Shown here piece after piece: positions 9,418-20,200 of a stretch of 54,753 bases of DNA. The translations under genes were made by a program, and so were the position numbers. Origin of the DNA: Zygnema circumcarinatum (Eukaryota > Streptophyta > Zygnematophyceae > Zygnematales > Zygnemataceae); NCBI GenBank assembly GCA_037447605.1, contig CM074805.1, positions 3,410,657 to 3,465,409 on the forward strand. Reading direction: 5' to 3'. Every line of letters begins with the position of its first letter. The stretch's first letter is position 1. The notes under the pieces are model-generated. The model saw only the letters and a program-made list of their open reading frames with translations, did no database searches and had not been told where the DNA came from.

Positions 9418-12400
9418 ATGGGGAGGAAGAAGGAGCCAGACGCGGCAATTCTGACGATGGTGGCGCGGTTCTTGAAGAATAGCAGTTTTTCGAAAAGCAT
9501 GGTGACTTTCATGGCAGAGGCTCGGCCTGTGAGTTGTGCTTCCCTCTTCCTGAATTCCCTGCCGAGGTGGGGAAGAATGGTTCACTGAGAGGGAAGAATG
9601 TGACCTATTTTGGGGCTGTAAAAGGGGAGGAGACATAGGAACCTATGTGAAGTAGGGAGCTGAGAGAAGGGGTAGGGTGTTGAGGACAGGAATTCCAGGG
9701 TTTATTGTTCAAAGAAACGTTTTGAAGCTATTTCTTTGCCAAAGAACGTAATCATGCCGAGAATTTTATTTGAGTTTTTGAAATGGCTCTTCTTCTCATG
9801 AATTGTTCAAACCAGATGTTTTTGAAAATAACCCCCATAGAGCTGAAACTGCTGGTGTATGCGGGATGGAGCTCTCAATCTCTTTGTATATCAGGGCTTG
9901 ACTGAAGACGAAGTGAACCGGGAAGACGTGGCAGACATTGAAGAAGTTTATGCGTTTTGGAAGGCGTCCAACCAAGGGTACAACACCCATCAATATCTAA
10001 TCATGAAGGTCCTTCTGGAACGCAGAATAATTTGAAATTAAAAGTAGGATAATCCTTCTGGCGCTATAGTCTTGTTTCAGTATTTCTTTATCTTTCAAGA
10101 TAGTTTTTCATTTGATGTTTATAAAGTGTCGGCCGATTGTATGTGCTGCGCAATTGAGTGCATGATTGGCTCGTTATCTTATGGTTTTTACTCAACATCG
10201 ACGACAACATGCTCGATGCGGTTGTGCTTATAATAAACCTTTATGAAGGCCGTTCTCCATCAATACCGATGATTATGATATTAGTTTTAGATGATAATGT
10301 AAGAACTTCTGCGGAAGGTCGTGATAAGCAGTTTGGAGGGGTCACGCTTCCTGACCTGAATTTGCGTTGGGGTTAAACATGGAGCAAAATTAGAGTCACG
10401 TTAATAATAATGTTATGTTAATAGTTTTGTTACATTTACAAGTTATGTTGAATGCTGTCAATTTTAGGTGCACAGTGAGTTCTAGGAATTGCACGAGCTT
10501 ATAACATTGGCGAAAACTAACTCTCTCAGAAAATTGCTCAGCCACTTTTGTCTGTGCACTTAGTTAGAGGCCGTTTTTTCACAAATTCAATGGAAATTTT
10601 AGCGGCATTATCTGATGATGGGAGTATTATAGAACAGGGGCTTTTGGGGACCTTCCGGGAGAGGTTTGTTGAGGTTGCGAACTTGCTAATTCTGTCCATT
10701 TTTTCTGTTCCAATGTTACCACGTGTAGTTATTTCGATATTGGATTGTTCAAGTGTTAAAGATGATTCAGTAACGAGTAATAGAAAAGAGTCAGACTGGT
10801 GCCTGCAGTTAAATATCATAATTATGCACCTTTTTTTAGTTTCGGATTGTCGCATTTGGTGTATACTTTCATACGGCATACTTAACTCAGCACGGCATGA
10901 GGTAGTCATATCCACTACTCTACTTCTTTGTATGATTCTGGTGAAGAACTGAGCAATATATATGGTCCTTGTTTGGTGGCTAATGGGGAAGAAAGGGATT
11001 TGGCACAGAGGAAAAGGAAAGAAACGCAAAGAGCAGACTATGGAAGCCCCTGCTGCTGAGCCTGTGAAGGCCAAAAAGCGCAGCAAACAGGAAGCTGCGG
11101 GATCAGTCTCAGAGCTTGAAGATGGGATCGTGATTCCTGGTGAGAATGAGGGAAAGGCTAAGGGCAAGAAGGGTGCAACTGTTAGCAAGAAAGTACAGAA
11201 GAATGGAAACGTAGAACAGGAGAAGGCAGAGGTTGTTGTAGATGCAGAGCAGACACAAGCAGTTGAAGGAGATGTGGTGAACGAGACTGCAGATGGAGCT
11301 GAAGATACCGAGGTGGGTATCAAAGGAAAAAAGCGGAAGACAAAGGAAGTGAAGAAAGCTATCCATGAAGACAAAGAGATTGCGAAGGGCAAAAAGAAAT
11401 CTACGAAAGAGGAATCAGCAGCAGCAGCAGAGGTGAAAGACGAGAAAGTTGAAGAGGCTAAAGTGATAAAGGTCACGAGAGGAAAGAAAAAGGCAATGGC
11501 TGTGAATGAAAAGGCTGTTTCAGTTGAGGATGAATCCGCACAGCATTCGGAACCTCAGAAGGAAGAGATTATTGTGAAGGCAGGAAAGAAGGGGAAGAAA
11601 ACAGGAAGCATGAAAGCTTTGACTACTGCAAAGGAGACGGAAGTGCAGGCGAACGGCCACGAGGCTGATGCTAAAGATAAAGGAAGTGTAAAGGTTGAAG
11701 GGGAGAAGAAGACTAAAAAGGGCAAGAGTGCACCAGTCGACGGCCAATCGACAGAGGATAGGATAACGCCACCGTTGGAAGATTCAAAATCTCCGGTCAA
11801 TGCAATCAAATCGCCTGCTTTTGCGGCAGACTCCGCTGAGGTAAGTGCTGTTTTCTGTCTTCTGCCACATGCCGTAATAGCCAATGGCTCAGAATGACTT
11901 ATGCATGAATAGTCGTTTCTGTTATACAGTGTCATTGGCGATTCATATCGAGTATTGCTCAGCAGCTGCTGATTGCTGCTCTGTTGAAAATATACTAATT
12001 GCCCTGTACACATCACATGTGGCCCTTTGGAAAATATATTGCACGGTCTGGTTTAGTTTGTGCAAAATTTTGGCTAACAGGCACATGGATTCTGGCATTT
12101 GCAGAGACATGGCACAGCAGCTCGGGCATTCCAACGTGTGAAAGTGGCCGAGGTGAGAGGCCGAGGAGCAGCTGAAGGGCAAAGAAACGAATACTCGAGA
12201 GAAATGCCATGTTTCACTGGTTGATTGACTTGCATCACTTTCTGTACGCTGTCGTATATGCCGAAGTAGATGATCTAAACGAGTTTTGCTGCTCCATTAC
12301 TAGCTATTTGTTAATGTAGCGTTGCCGATACGTGATGCAATGTTCGCCATATATATCTATATTTGTACTGGTGGATGCGTGTAACTGCAGTTTTTTATGA

Positions 12401-13150
12401 GCGTGTAGGCTGCCTGCGGGTATAAGGCAATAATCTCCTTTGCTTTTATGATCATTGCTGCAGGTGGAGTTCAAGGACGAGAGGCTGAAAGACAATTCAT
12501 ACTGGGCGAAGGTAAGTGGGCAATTCACAGTTCAATTACTCCCATTTGTAGTGCGCAAGGAAGGCAAAAGTGAATCATGCAGACTCGTAGACATGCTTTA
12601 TGCGCTTCAGGAGTTGGCAGGGGATCTGACCCCGTTGTCTTCACTCGATTTGTATCGCGAGAGTGTGATGGAGCACAGTGTAGATTATGAAGGGAGCCGA
12701 TGCAAGTGGCTGAGTCCTAAGGTTTACTGGGTGTATTGTGCAGAACGGCGCTGAAACGGGGTGGGGAGCTAAAGCCCAAGAGGTGCTTGGACAAGTACGG
12801 GGCAAGTGAGTGGCTACATCAGAGTCCCAAATAAACCCTCCCTCCTCCACCCACATGGACTTGACGCATACAGTCTGCTTGCCTGCATATAGAGAGACAC
12901 AGCAGGACTGTTGCATCCACGCCCAACTAGGCATCCTCTGTCTATTTGGAGCCTCTCAGGAGGTGTATAGTTTAGTGCGACTACTTCGCTGAAACTGAAT
13001 CGATTGTTTTCATTGCTTGTGGTTCTGAATGAGCCTCACAGAGATTTCCGCCATGAAAAGACGAAGAAGAAGCGAGGCAGCTACAAGGGAGGGATCATCG
13101 ACTTGGCGAGCCATTCCATCAAGTTCCAGGATTCAGATGAGGACGAATAA
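9418..13150 (+). CDS. Nopp140/SRP40-family nucleolar phosphoprotein
   Basis: Seven exons join in phase (9418-9528, 9895-9977, 11009-11840, 12105-12152, 12464-12511, 12744-12805, 13042-13150), giving about 430 residues. The N terminus has a LisH-like helix pair (AAILTMVARFLKNSSFSKSM). The middle, almost all exon 3, is a long Lys/Glu-rich low-complexity region with serines suited to phosphorylation. The C terminus is the SRP40 domain: AFQRVKVAE, then FKDERLKDNSYWAK, then FRHEKTKKKRGSYKGG, ending ASHSIKFQDSDEDE. In animals and yeast this family chaperones box C/D and H/ACA snoRNPs between nucleolus and Cajal bodies. The middle region is short for the family (human NOLC1 is about 700 residues), but plant versions can be short. 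The exon 2 to 3 junction (donor GG|GTACAA) is the weakest. Confidence 0.88.
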
Positions 13151-13548
13151 ATCTGGCCTTGGTTCGCTCCCAGAGAAGCGGCTTTCGAGTCGTGAAGGAA
13201 GTTTGCCTTTTTAATTATCCAGAGTAGAGCTAGCAGAGGCCAGCCGGGGAGCCCTAAAAGGCTGAGTGGGAATTTTCGTCTTCTCACTTGGAGAGTTGGA
13301 ATTCCACCGACTTCACATTTTTAGGAGCTGAGTCGTCAATGGAAGTTTGGCTTCACTACCTGGTCATTTTAAGAACCAGAACTGTACTTACAGTCTCTTG
13401 TGCTATTCTGCGGAGTTATGATCCTCGAGCTTGATCTTGCGCAGCCTTTTACCAAATCTTGGCATCTGCAACGTGCCATTCTTTGTGGGAACACGGCCAT
13501 GCAAACCAAGTGAAGCGGAACTCAGCAGATGATGGTGCAGATTGTGCA

Positions 13549-13600
13549 AGCATGGCATGATGGCTCGATGGCATGATAGCATGATGGCATGATGGCACAT
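13549..13600. repeat. Short tandem repeat of GCATGATG units
   Basis: About five imperfect 8-12-bp units of GCATGATG type lie in the convergent intergenic space after the Nopp140 stop. No gene is visible between 13151 and 14115. Confidence 0.55.
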
Positions 13601-13806
13601 CTGGTATGATGTCACGATATGGCTTGAGAGACGTATTCATAATAATAAACACGAGCTGGAGGTACATAAAGAAAGGTTGCTCTAGGGCGGCGAATGGCTA
13701 ATGGGCAGCTGTCCCAGAAAAAGGACAGGTAGTCAGAACTGGCACATTTTGATTGTTCGACAACAGCTCTGCTGAGTGTACATACAAAATAAACTTAGCG
13801 TGTTTG

Positions 13807-13906
13807 NNNNNNNNNNNNNNNNNNNNNNNNNNNNNNNNNNNNNNNNNNNNNNNNNNNNNNNNNNNNNNNNNNNNNNNNNNNNNNNNNNNNNNNNNNNNNN
13901 NNNNNN
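13807..13906. other. Assembly gap (100 N)
   Basis: Exactly 100 unknown bases, the conventional placeholder for a gap of unknown size. Both sides are non-coding, so neither neighbouring gene model is affected. Confidence 0.98.
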
Positions 13907-14115
13907 GCTGTATGACTGAATTTGAGAAGAGTATTCAGTCCAACACATATGGAAAGGAGAAGTCCGTGCTTAATAAAAGCAGACATAACCCTATTAGCCC
14001 TAAAGCCATCAGACAATGGCAGTCAATCATTACTGTAAGCTATTCATACATGCTTCATTCCTTATCACCCTTGAGTCTGTCAGGATGCAGACTCACCTCG
14101 TTCAAAGATCCAACT

Positions 14116-15876
14116 TCACCAGTGCTCTTTGAGCCAGGCTTGAGTAGTCTCTAGCCACTCTGCCTTATGTGAAAAATGGAACGCATGAACGCCAGTTTTG
14201 GAGGTTCCCTGGAAAATCTGCAGCTTCCCGTCTGTCCATAGAGCAAGTGCCTTCCTGGCAACCTCTGCATTGCAAAGGGAATTTTCACCTCCAGTTTGCA
14301 ACAGAACAGGCACCTTTATGGGTCCTGCTGCTGCAGTTATCAAATTATCTGCTTCCCAATAGGTGGGCTCAATGCCATCGGCGTCAAAAGCACGCAAGGC
14401 TTGCAAGTGCGTCCAAGCAGGAGGGCTCAGAGCACTTGCTGAGTTGAGATTGGAAAAAGTTTCATTCGGAAGCTTCTTTAGTGCCCGAGACCTGGCAAAG
14501 AAAGGAGGGATCTGTCTATTTTGAAGGCCCAAGGGTTCATTAAACATATGTGACCACGGAGGTTCCTCGAGAAGCGCAGCCTTTATCTGATTGGGAAAGA
14601 ACTGAGCCAAACGGGCTGCAGTAGACGCTCCCATAGAATGACCACTTAAATAAATACTCTCGTTCTCACCATTCCGGAAAATTTTCAATATCTGCAGAGC
14701 ATCTGTTATAAGCTTCATCATCGTAAAACTTTTGGCAGGAATGGGCTGAGAATCCCCATGGCCCCGAGCATCAGGAAGCATAATATGATAATCAGGAGCA
14801 AAGTTATTGAAGAGAGGAATGAGCACAGCTGCCGACGTGGCTATACCATGCAAGAAAAGTAGCTTCTTCTTCTTCACGTTGGGATCCTCTACAGTTTCGT
14901 AGTAGTGAATATTCAACCCATTTGCCGGCAGAATGCCATGTTTCCATTTTACTCCTTCATACACGGATACACTAGCTGGTGTTGGCGCAATTTCAGGTCC
15001 CAAATTTTTCGAGTCCTCTGTTTCACCATTTCCTTCCTCGGTTTCAGAATCCCCTTCATTCGCTGTTTCTTCATCCTCCTCACTCTTTGTTCCTGGATCC
15101 TCGTCATTCTCTGTTTCTCCATCTCCTTGTTCCACTGTTTCAGCATTCTCCGCATCTGTTTCTGGATCTTCTTCGCTCCCCGTTCCAGAGTCCTCTTCAC
15201 TCTTTGTTCCTGCGTCCTTTTCACCCTCTGTTCCTGAATCCTCTTCACTCTCTGTTCCTGCATCCTCTCCATTCTCTGCTCCTGCATCTCCTCGATTCTC
15301 TGTTTCAGCATTCTCTTGATTCGATGTTTCTGCATTTTCTTCACTCCCTGTTCCAGAGTCCTCTTCACTCCCTGTTCCTGGATCCTTCTGATCTTCTGTT
15401 CCTGCATCCTCTTGATTCTCTGTTCCCGCATCCTCTTGGTTCTCTGTTCCTGAAGGCTCCTGACTTTCTGTTCCTGCGCCCTCTTGGTTCTCTGTTCCTG
15501 CATCCTCGTGATTCTCTGTTCCGCCTTCCGCTGTCGAATCCTTTGGTGTCTCGGATTGAGAAGCATTGTCCGGAAAAGTGTTCCCTGTGGGCGAGGTGAA
15601 AGGAGGCGGTGGCGGGTAAGTTGCCTGCTCCTGATGTTGCATGCTGGCAGGCAATTTCGATGTCGAAGAATAGTGATTAACAACCTGGAACCTCTCCAAA
15701 GGTATCAGCCAAATGGCCATAGATAGTGTGAGAACAAGAGGCAGAGCCACCCAGCCAAGGCATGCGCAGCGATGCGGCTGCTCCTTGCTAGTTTCCAAAA
15801 AGGCATGGGAGGGCTCGTCGCCGCCGTCAGCGGCCTCAACGTCTGCAGCTCTGGCCATTTTTTTCCCCAAAAACAA
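14116..15876 (-). CDS. Membrane-anchored alpha/beta hydrolase with acidic octapeptide repeats
   Basis: A single uninterrupted frame of 586 residues. Residues 38-60 are hydrophobic (VALPLVLTLSMAIWLIPL), preceded by a basic and Cys/His stretch, suggesting a signal anchor with the rest on the far side of the membrane. Residues about 119-293 are repeats of eight residues, consensus GTEsEEDA. The hydrolase domain follows (about 305-586), with LLFLHGIATSAA for the oxyanion loop, LPDARGHGDS, and the nucleophile elbow YLSGHSMGAS (Ser414). Its late HAFHFSHKAEWLE region offers the catalytic His. Substrate is unknown. Met7 is an alternative start. The 33589-34584 gene encodes a protein of similar plan without the repeats. 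Confidence 0.85.
   Translation of the reverse strand: MFLGKKMARAADVEAADGGDEPSHAFLETSKEQPHRCACLGWVALPLVLTLSMAIWLIPLERFQVVNHYSSTSKLPASMQHQEQATYPPPPPFTSPTGNTFPDNASQSETPKDSTAEGGTENHEDAGTENQEGAGTESQEPSGTENQEDAGTENQEDAGTEDQKDPGTGSEEDSGTGSEENAETSNQENAETENRGDAGAENGEDAGTESEEDSGTEGEKDAGTKSEEDSGTGSEEDPETDAENAETVEQGDGETENDEDPGTKSEEDEETANEGDSETEEGNGETEDSKNLGPEIAPTPASVSVYEGVKWKHGILPANGLNIHYYETVEDPNVKKKKLLFLHGIATSAAVLIPLFNNFAPDYHIMLPDARGHGDSQPIPAKSFTMMKLITDALQILKIFRNGENESIYLSGHSMGASTAARLAQFFPNQIKAALLEEPPWSHMFNEPLGLQNRQIPPFFARSRALKKLPNETFSNLNSASALSPPAWTHLQALRAFDADGIEPTYWEADNLITAAAGPIKVPVLLQTGGENSLCNAEVARKALALWTDGKLQIFQGTSKTGVHAFHFSHKAEWLETTQAWLKEHW
14998..15522 (-). repeat. 24-bp coding tandem repeat (acidic octapeptide)
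   Basis: About 20 to 22 units of 24 bp encode octapeptides such as GTENQEDA, GTGSEEDS and ETENRGDA inside the hydrolase frame. A few units are shortened to seven residues. The other frames on both strands also stay open for long stretches here, a by-product of the repeat rather than extra genes. Confidence 0.9.
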
Positions 15877-17216
15877 TAAAAAACTAAGTCCTTGACAGAG
15901 CCTTTGCCTCAGAGCTATTACTCATAACAGCAACAGCGTGACAAGAAACCGTCCCTTGATACAAGTTAGGACTACCTCGACCAACTTCCCTTAAGAACTG
16001 CGTGCATCGTTTCCACCTCAGCCACGATTTTTGCGCTGCGATCACTGCAAGCACTAGCTCAAGCTGACTTCTTCCGCAATATATATTTCATAAAAATTAA
16101 CAGCGGCGCATGCAGCCTTGCGCCACAACCCCTTCAGCAGCCCTGCCTCATGGACGATGCCCCTTCGTTTGTTTACTGCAGGGGGGAGGGCGAGGCAGGC
16201 AGGCAGGCGTTGGAGTGCAGGTGAATGAAACAATCAGTCAGGCGGCGCCAGTTCCAAAGGAAGGAAGGGCACCGGTAACGGATGACGTCATAGAGCGGTT
16301 GTGGCAACCGGCGGTCACATCCAACTGCCGCGGCGTCGCTGTCGTATGACGTCACCTCCGTTGTCGGTTTGTCTCCCGCTCCCCGCGGCGGTACAGTGAC
16401 TGACTGGCTGACTGGGGTCCCCCGACCGAGGCGACCGACCGAGCGACCGACCGACCCGTCCTGGCCCTGCCTGGCCCCGGACCCAGAAAGAAAATAATAA
16501 TAATTGCGGCAGCAGCAGCAGCTGGTTCCCTAAGTTTATTTTTTCCACGTACATTTGATGGCCTTGCCATCGTGAGTTCAAACAACCATCCCTCTCTCAG
16601 CAGCAGCTCGTGAGGATAACCATTCCCCTTGCTTAGGAGAGAGCGATGCGGCTTTCATTGATCTCACGCATGGCGATGATGCATGCCATCAAATGCACGT
16701 GGACAACGTCAGCATCATGGGGAACCACGAGGACCTGGCCGCAAAGGCCCTAAGCACAGGAAAGCTAGTCACCTTTGTTCAACTCGATCCTGGCCAAGCA
16801 CGAAGTGTGCCCTTAGAGCGGCGCGTGGCCTTCAATCCCAAGCTCGTACGACTGACTAGCCAAGTCACGCGCCGTCAACCACCTCCCATGGTAACAACCA
16901 CTCCAGTTCCCGTTCGTCGTGTCGCTGTACGGATGTTTACTGAACGGTACTGTACGGGTCATTTCGTACGGACCATAGGGAGACCGTACACTTTTGTATT
17001 CCGTACAGTACGTTTCCATGGCTGCATGGATGGCCATGGATGCGTGCGCTTGCAGGCGCCTTTCGCCGTCGCGCTCTCGCCCTCCTCGCAGCAGGGGCAG
17101 CAGGGGCAGCAGGGGCAGCAGTAGGGAGGGAGCGAGGGAGGAAGGCTAAAAATAAGGCGTCTCGCATTTCTGTATGGGAGGGCTACTTGGAGGAACGAGT
17201 GTGTGAGTGATCGCTG
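15877..17216. promoter_or_regulatory. Divergent promoter region with paired TGACGTCA sites and GTAC tract
   Basis: This interval separates the hydrolase start (minus) from the PIN-protein start (plus). It contains two perfect TGACGTCA palindromes (16283-16290 and 16347-16354), the classical bZIP/CRE-type site. A GTAC-rich tract follows at about 16927-17012, similar to the one upstream of Nopp140. A 9-bp tandem repeat (GGGGCAGCA units, about 17091-17122) sits in the probable 5' UTR. A short open frame at 16693-17124 overlaps the tract but looks fortuitous. Confidence 0.5.
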
Positions 17217-20200
17217 ATGATCACACAAATGGATAAGTTTCTTGCGGCGGGTAGTTGGAGCTCTCTCGGCGCAACTTGTATCCGTGATGATGTAGAGCCG
17301 GCTTTGAGCCGCAGGAGGAAGCGTGTATTTGCAGACGCTTCAGTACTTGCAAAATTCAGAAATGAGGATTTTATCCAGCCATATATCGGACAGTTTTCAG
17401 ATGTATGGCAGAAGGAGTGTCGGAGTTGCGTAGTTGAAGTGGACATGCCAGGAATGAAGAGAGGGAGGCCTTTTAGTAGAGTTAAGTTGCGCAGACGGCA
17501 AGAGGGAGTGCGGGTATATGCAAGAGATGCAAAAAAGCACCAGGGCTTCGGCGGCTCACAAGTCAAGAAGCAAAAGGTAGGCGTCAGAGTGGTCTGCAAC
17601 GTATACATTTAGGAATTGTCAGCAATTTGAAAAATTAATAGCGAGTTTCATTCTCATTTCTCGGTGGCCCTTCCTTCCTCCAGGCTCCATCTAGCACATT
17701 TATCAAAAGGATTGCAGACCTCCCTGCCAGAATCTAAACCAAACAGTCCATCGTCCATCAAAGATTTTTTGCGAATTTTTGATACTTTGGTTTGGGAAAT
17801 TCAGCTGGAAAAGAGTGTTTCCACTGCCAGTGGGGCATTCTGTGACCAGTGAAATACGAACTGCCTTCGAAAAAAATACTCATGTCGTGCTGTCGCAGAA
17901 ACCACCAAGGTTTTAGTCATGTCAACCATAATTAAAGGACTTACTGTGGCTAAGTTTAAATATAGTCTATTTTTTTTGTCAAACGTGAGATTGATAGTTA
18001 CTTTTTGCATGAACATGTTGATATACATCTTGCGCCATCGACAACGACTGACCAATTGAACTCGGGCTGGCGGATGCTTTGCAATGAAGGGGCGAAAATT
18101 TTCTCCGAATACGTCAAAGAAGGACGTCAGGTCAGCACCTGAACCTTAAACGTTGTGCACTTACCTGCATTGGTAAGTATTTGTCTAGTTAATTTGTCTA
18201 GTTATCATCTGATATTCTGGTCACATGTCATGCTGTGAAAGTGCTAAATTGGTGTGTTTCATTGAACAAGAAGCGCATAATGTGCTTGCAATTTGGAAAC
18301 TTAGTTTGTTGGAGAGATCGCAACGATTCTGGCAGATGAAGGTGCGGGTTTATTGTTCTATCCGTGCTTACTGCTTGAATCGGTGCGCATTCAAGCACCA
18401 GTGGCCTTTTTTGTAGCAAAGTCTCCTTGTGAGGTGCAACTTGTGTATGCTTTACAGCGGGTGAATTCTGCTCGTCATGTGGAGTGTTGGAGAATGTTTT
18501 ACTAAAGCGGGCAAAAATAAGTTAACACAGGAAATTGAAGTTTGGCCCCTTTTCGATGAGGAAATCCAAATGTCTGAAGTGGATGTCGTTAAAGAATGCC
18601 GTGCAAATGACAGGTAGTCATTTTTGAAGCAGGCGAAAAGCTCCGCTTTGTGTGCTTTGTTGCAGATTAACTCCGCTGCAGGAAACCATGATGGTTGAGG
18701 CCTTTTCGATCATTGAAAGTGAAAGTGAACCTTACTTTTGTAGTCTAGAAGAGGTGCACGAGCGCTGGTTAAGAAGTCCGGTTTGGAAAGAGTTTGGTTT
18801 CCAGCCTTCGCGAATGTCAGAAGCTCTCCATTATCTCAAGCTGCCCGATGAGATGTTGCCCTTCCTGCTTTTGACTTTTAGCCGAGTTTATCTCCAGCAG
18901 CGCTCGAGGTATGGTGCTGGATGCTTTGTTCCCCCCAATTCAGTGGTTGAGGTCTAACTGGACTGAACTTTTGACTGGTTGTATTGAACCTCAATGCGTC
19001 ACTGTCCCAGTAAGCAATCATTGCAATCTGTTCAACCTTACATTTTGTGTAGCTAACACCGTCCGAGTTCGACCTGTGCAGGAAAGACCCTCGCTTTTCA
19101 GTACTTGGGGTTGGTGTGCTGAATGTGGTTGAAAAATCAGTGGCATCTACACCGATAGGTGTTAACTTCCATAAACGACTTATTTCTACAATAGCGAGAT
19201 CCACCACTCTCTGGCCGTCCCATTTACCTCTACCTCAGGATTACGTGCAGCTTCTGAACTCAATTCATTTTTTCTCTCCGGACGATGTGATTCTGTTCAC
19301 TGATGAATTTCGGAAAAGGGCAGTTTCAGGCTTCGAAACGCAACTGAGGTGTAGTTCTCCGACTCAGTTCAATGTTCAAAATCTATTCGCAATGCAAGTC
19401 CTTAAGTCGGACTGGCAGCCACTTTTCCCGTCTTTCCCTTCACCGTTCTGTTCGTCTCGCAAACCTGCGCCGCGCTTGCTCGTACGGCTTCAAATATCTC
19501 CCTTCGTTTTCGTTTCCTGAAAGACAGTAGCTGTTGTGGACCTTTTCTAGTTGGATTGTGTGGCTGTTCGACCCTTATGGGGACATTGTATGGATGGAAT
19601 ACACATGATGCAGGAAACGTGAATACTCCAATCGTATGGAGGCTGCATCAGTAGCCTTTTTAGCATATCTAATCGGAGGAATGGAGCCGGGTTCGTCAGG
19701 CTCCCCTGTCACAGTGAAGGCATTGCACTTTGCGGACGAGATGTTCCCATGTGGACTTTTCGATAGTATTATGTCTACATTCAGCCCGGAAGTGAACCTA
19801 ATGAGACTTGGCGAGCTAAGGTACGTACCTTACAAGGGCTTTCTGCAAGAGAAGGAAGTTTCGGAGTTGGCTGGAGAAAGTTTTCTGTTTGCTGATTACC
19901 GGTGGTAGCTCCTTTGCACAAGCCTGCGTAGGGTGTTGGGTTTTTGGAATGAAGGGAGTCTAGAGACTGTTGTCTGCTAAACCTGCAACTCGCGTTTGTC
20001 CTTTTGCAGTATTTGGAACGCTCTGCGGGAAGAGGACAAAAACGAAGACTTGCAGTGGCAGGAAGCGCAAGGTGATCCTCTCCTCTGCTTACATCCTTTA
20101 CGGTTATGTGTGTCCATGAAGAGAAAGTTGACTGATTTAATTGGCGAATGTTTACGAATTCGTATGAAGTTTGTGACTGGGGCAAACTTATGGGATGCTT

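Noticed and set aside
10538-11476. 312-codon minus-strand frame overlapping Nopp140 exon 3
   Set aside because: Ser/Phe-rich complement of a Lys/Glu-rich coding exon; the plus strand closes as a full Nopp140 model.
14949-15683. Long open frames in other phases on both strands across the hydrolase repeat region
   Set aside because: They are a by-product of the 24-bp tandem repeat in the hydrolase frame; none has a domain, and the hydrolase frame alone joins anchor and catalytic parts.
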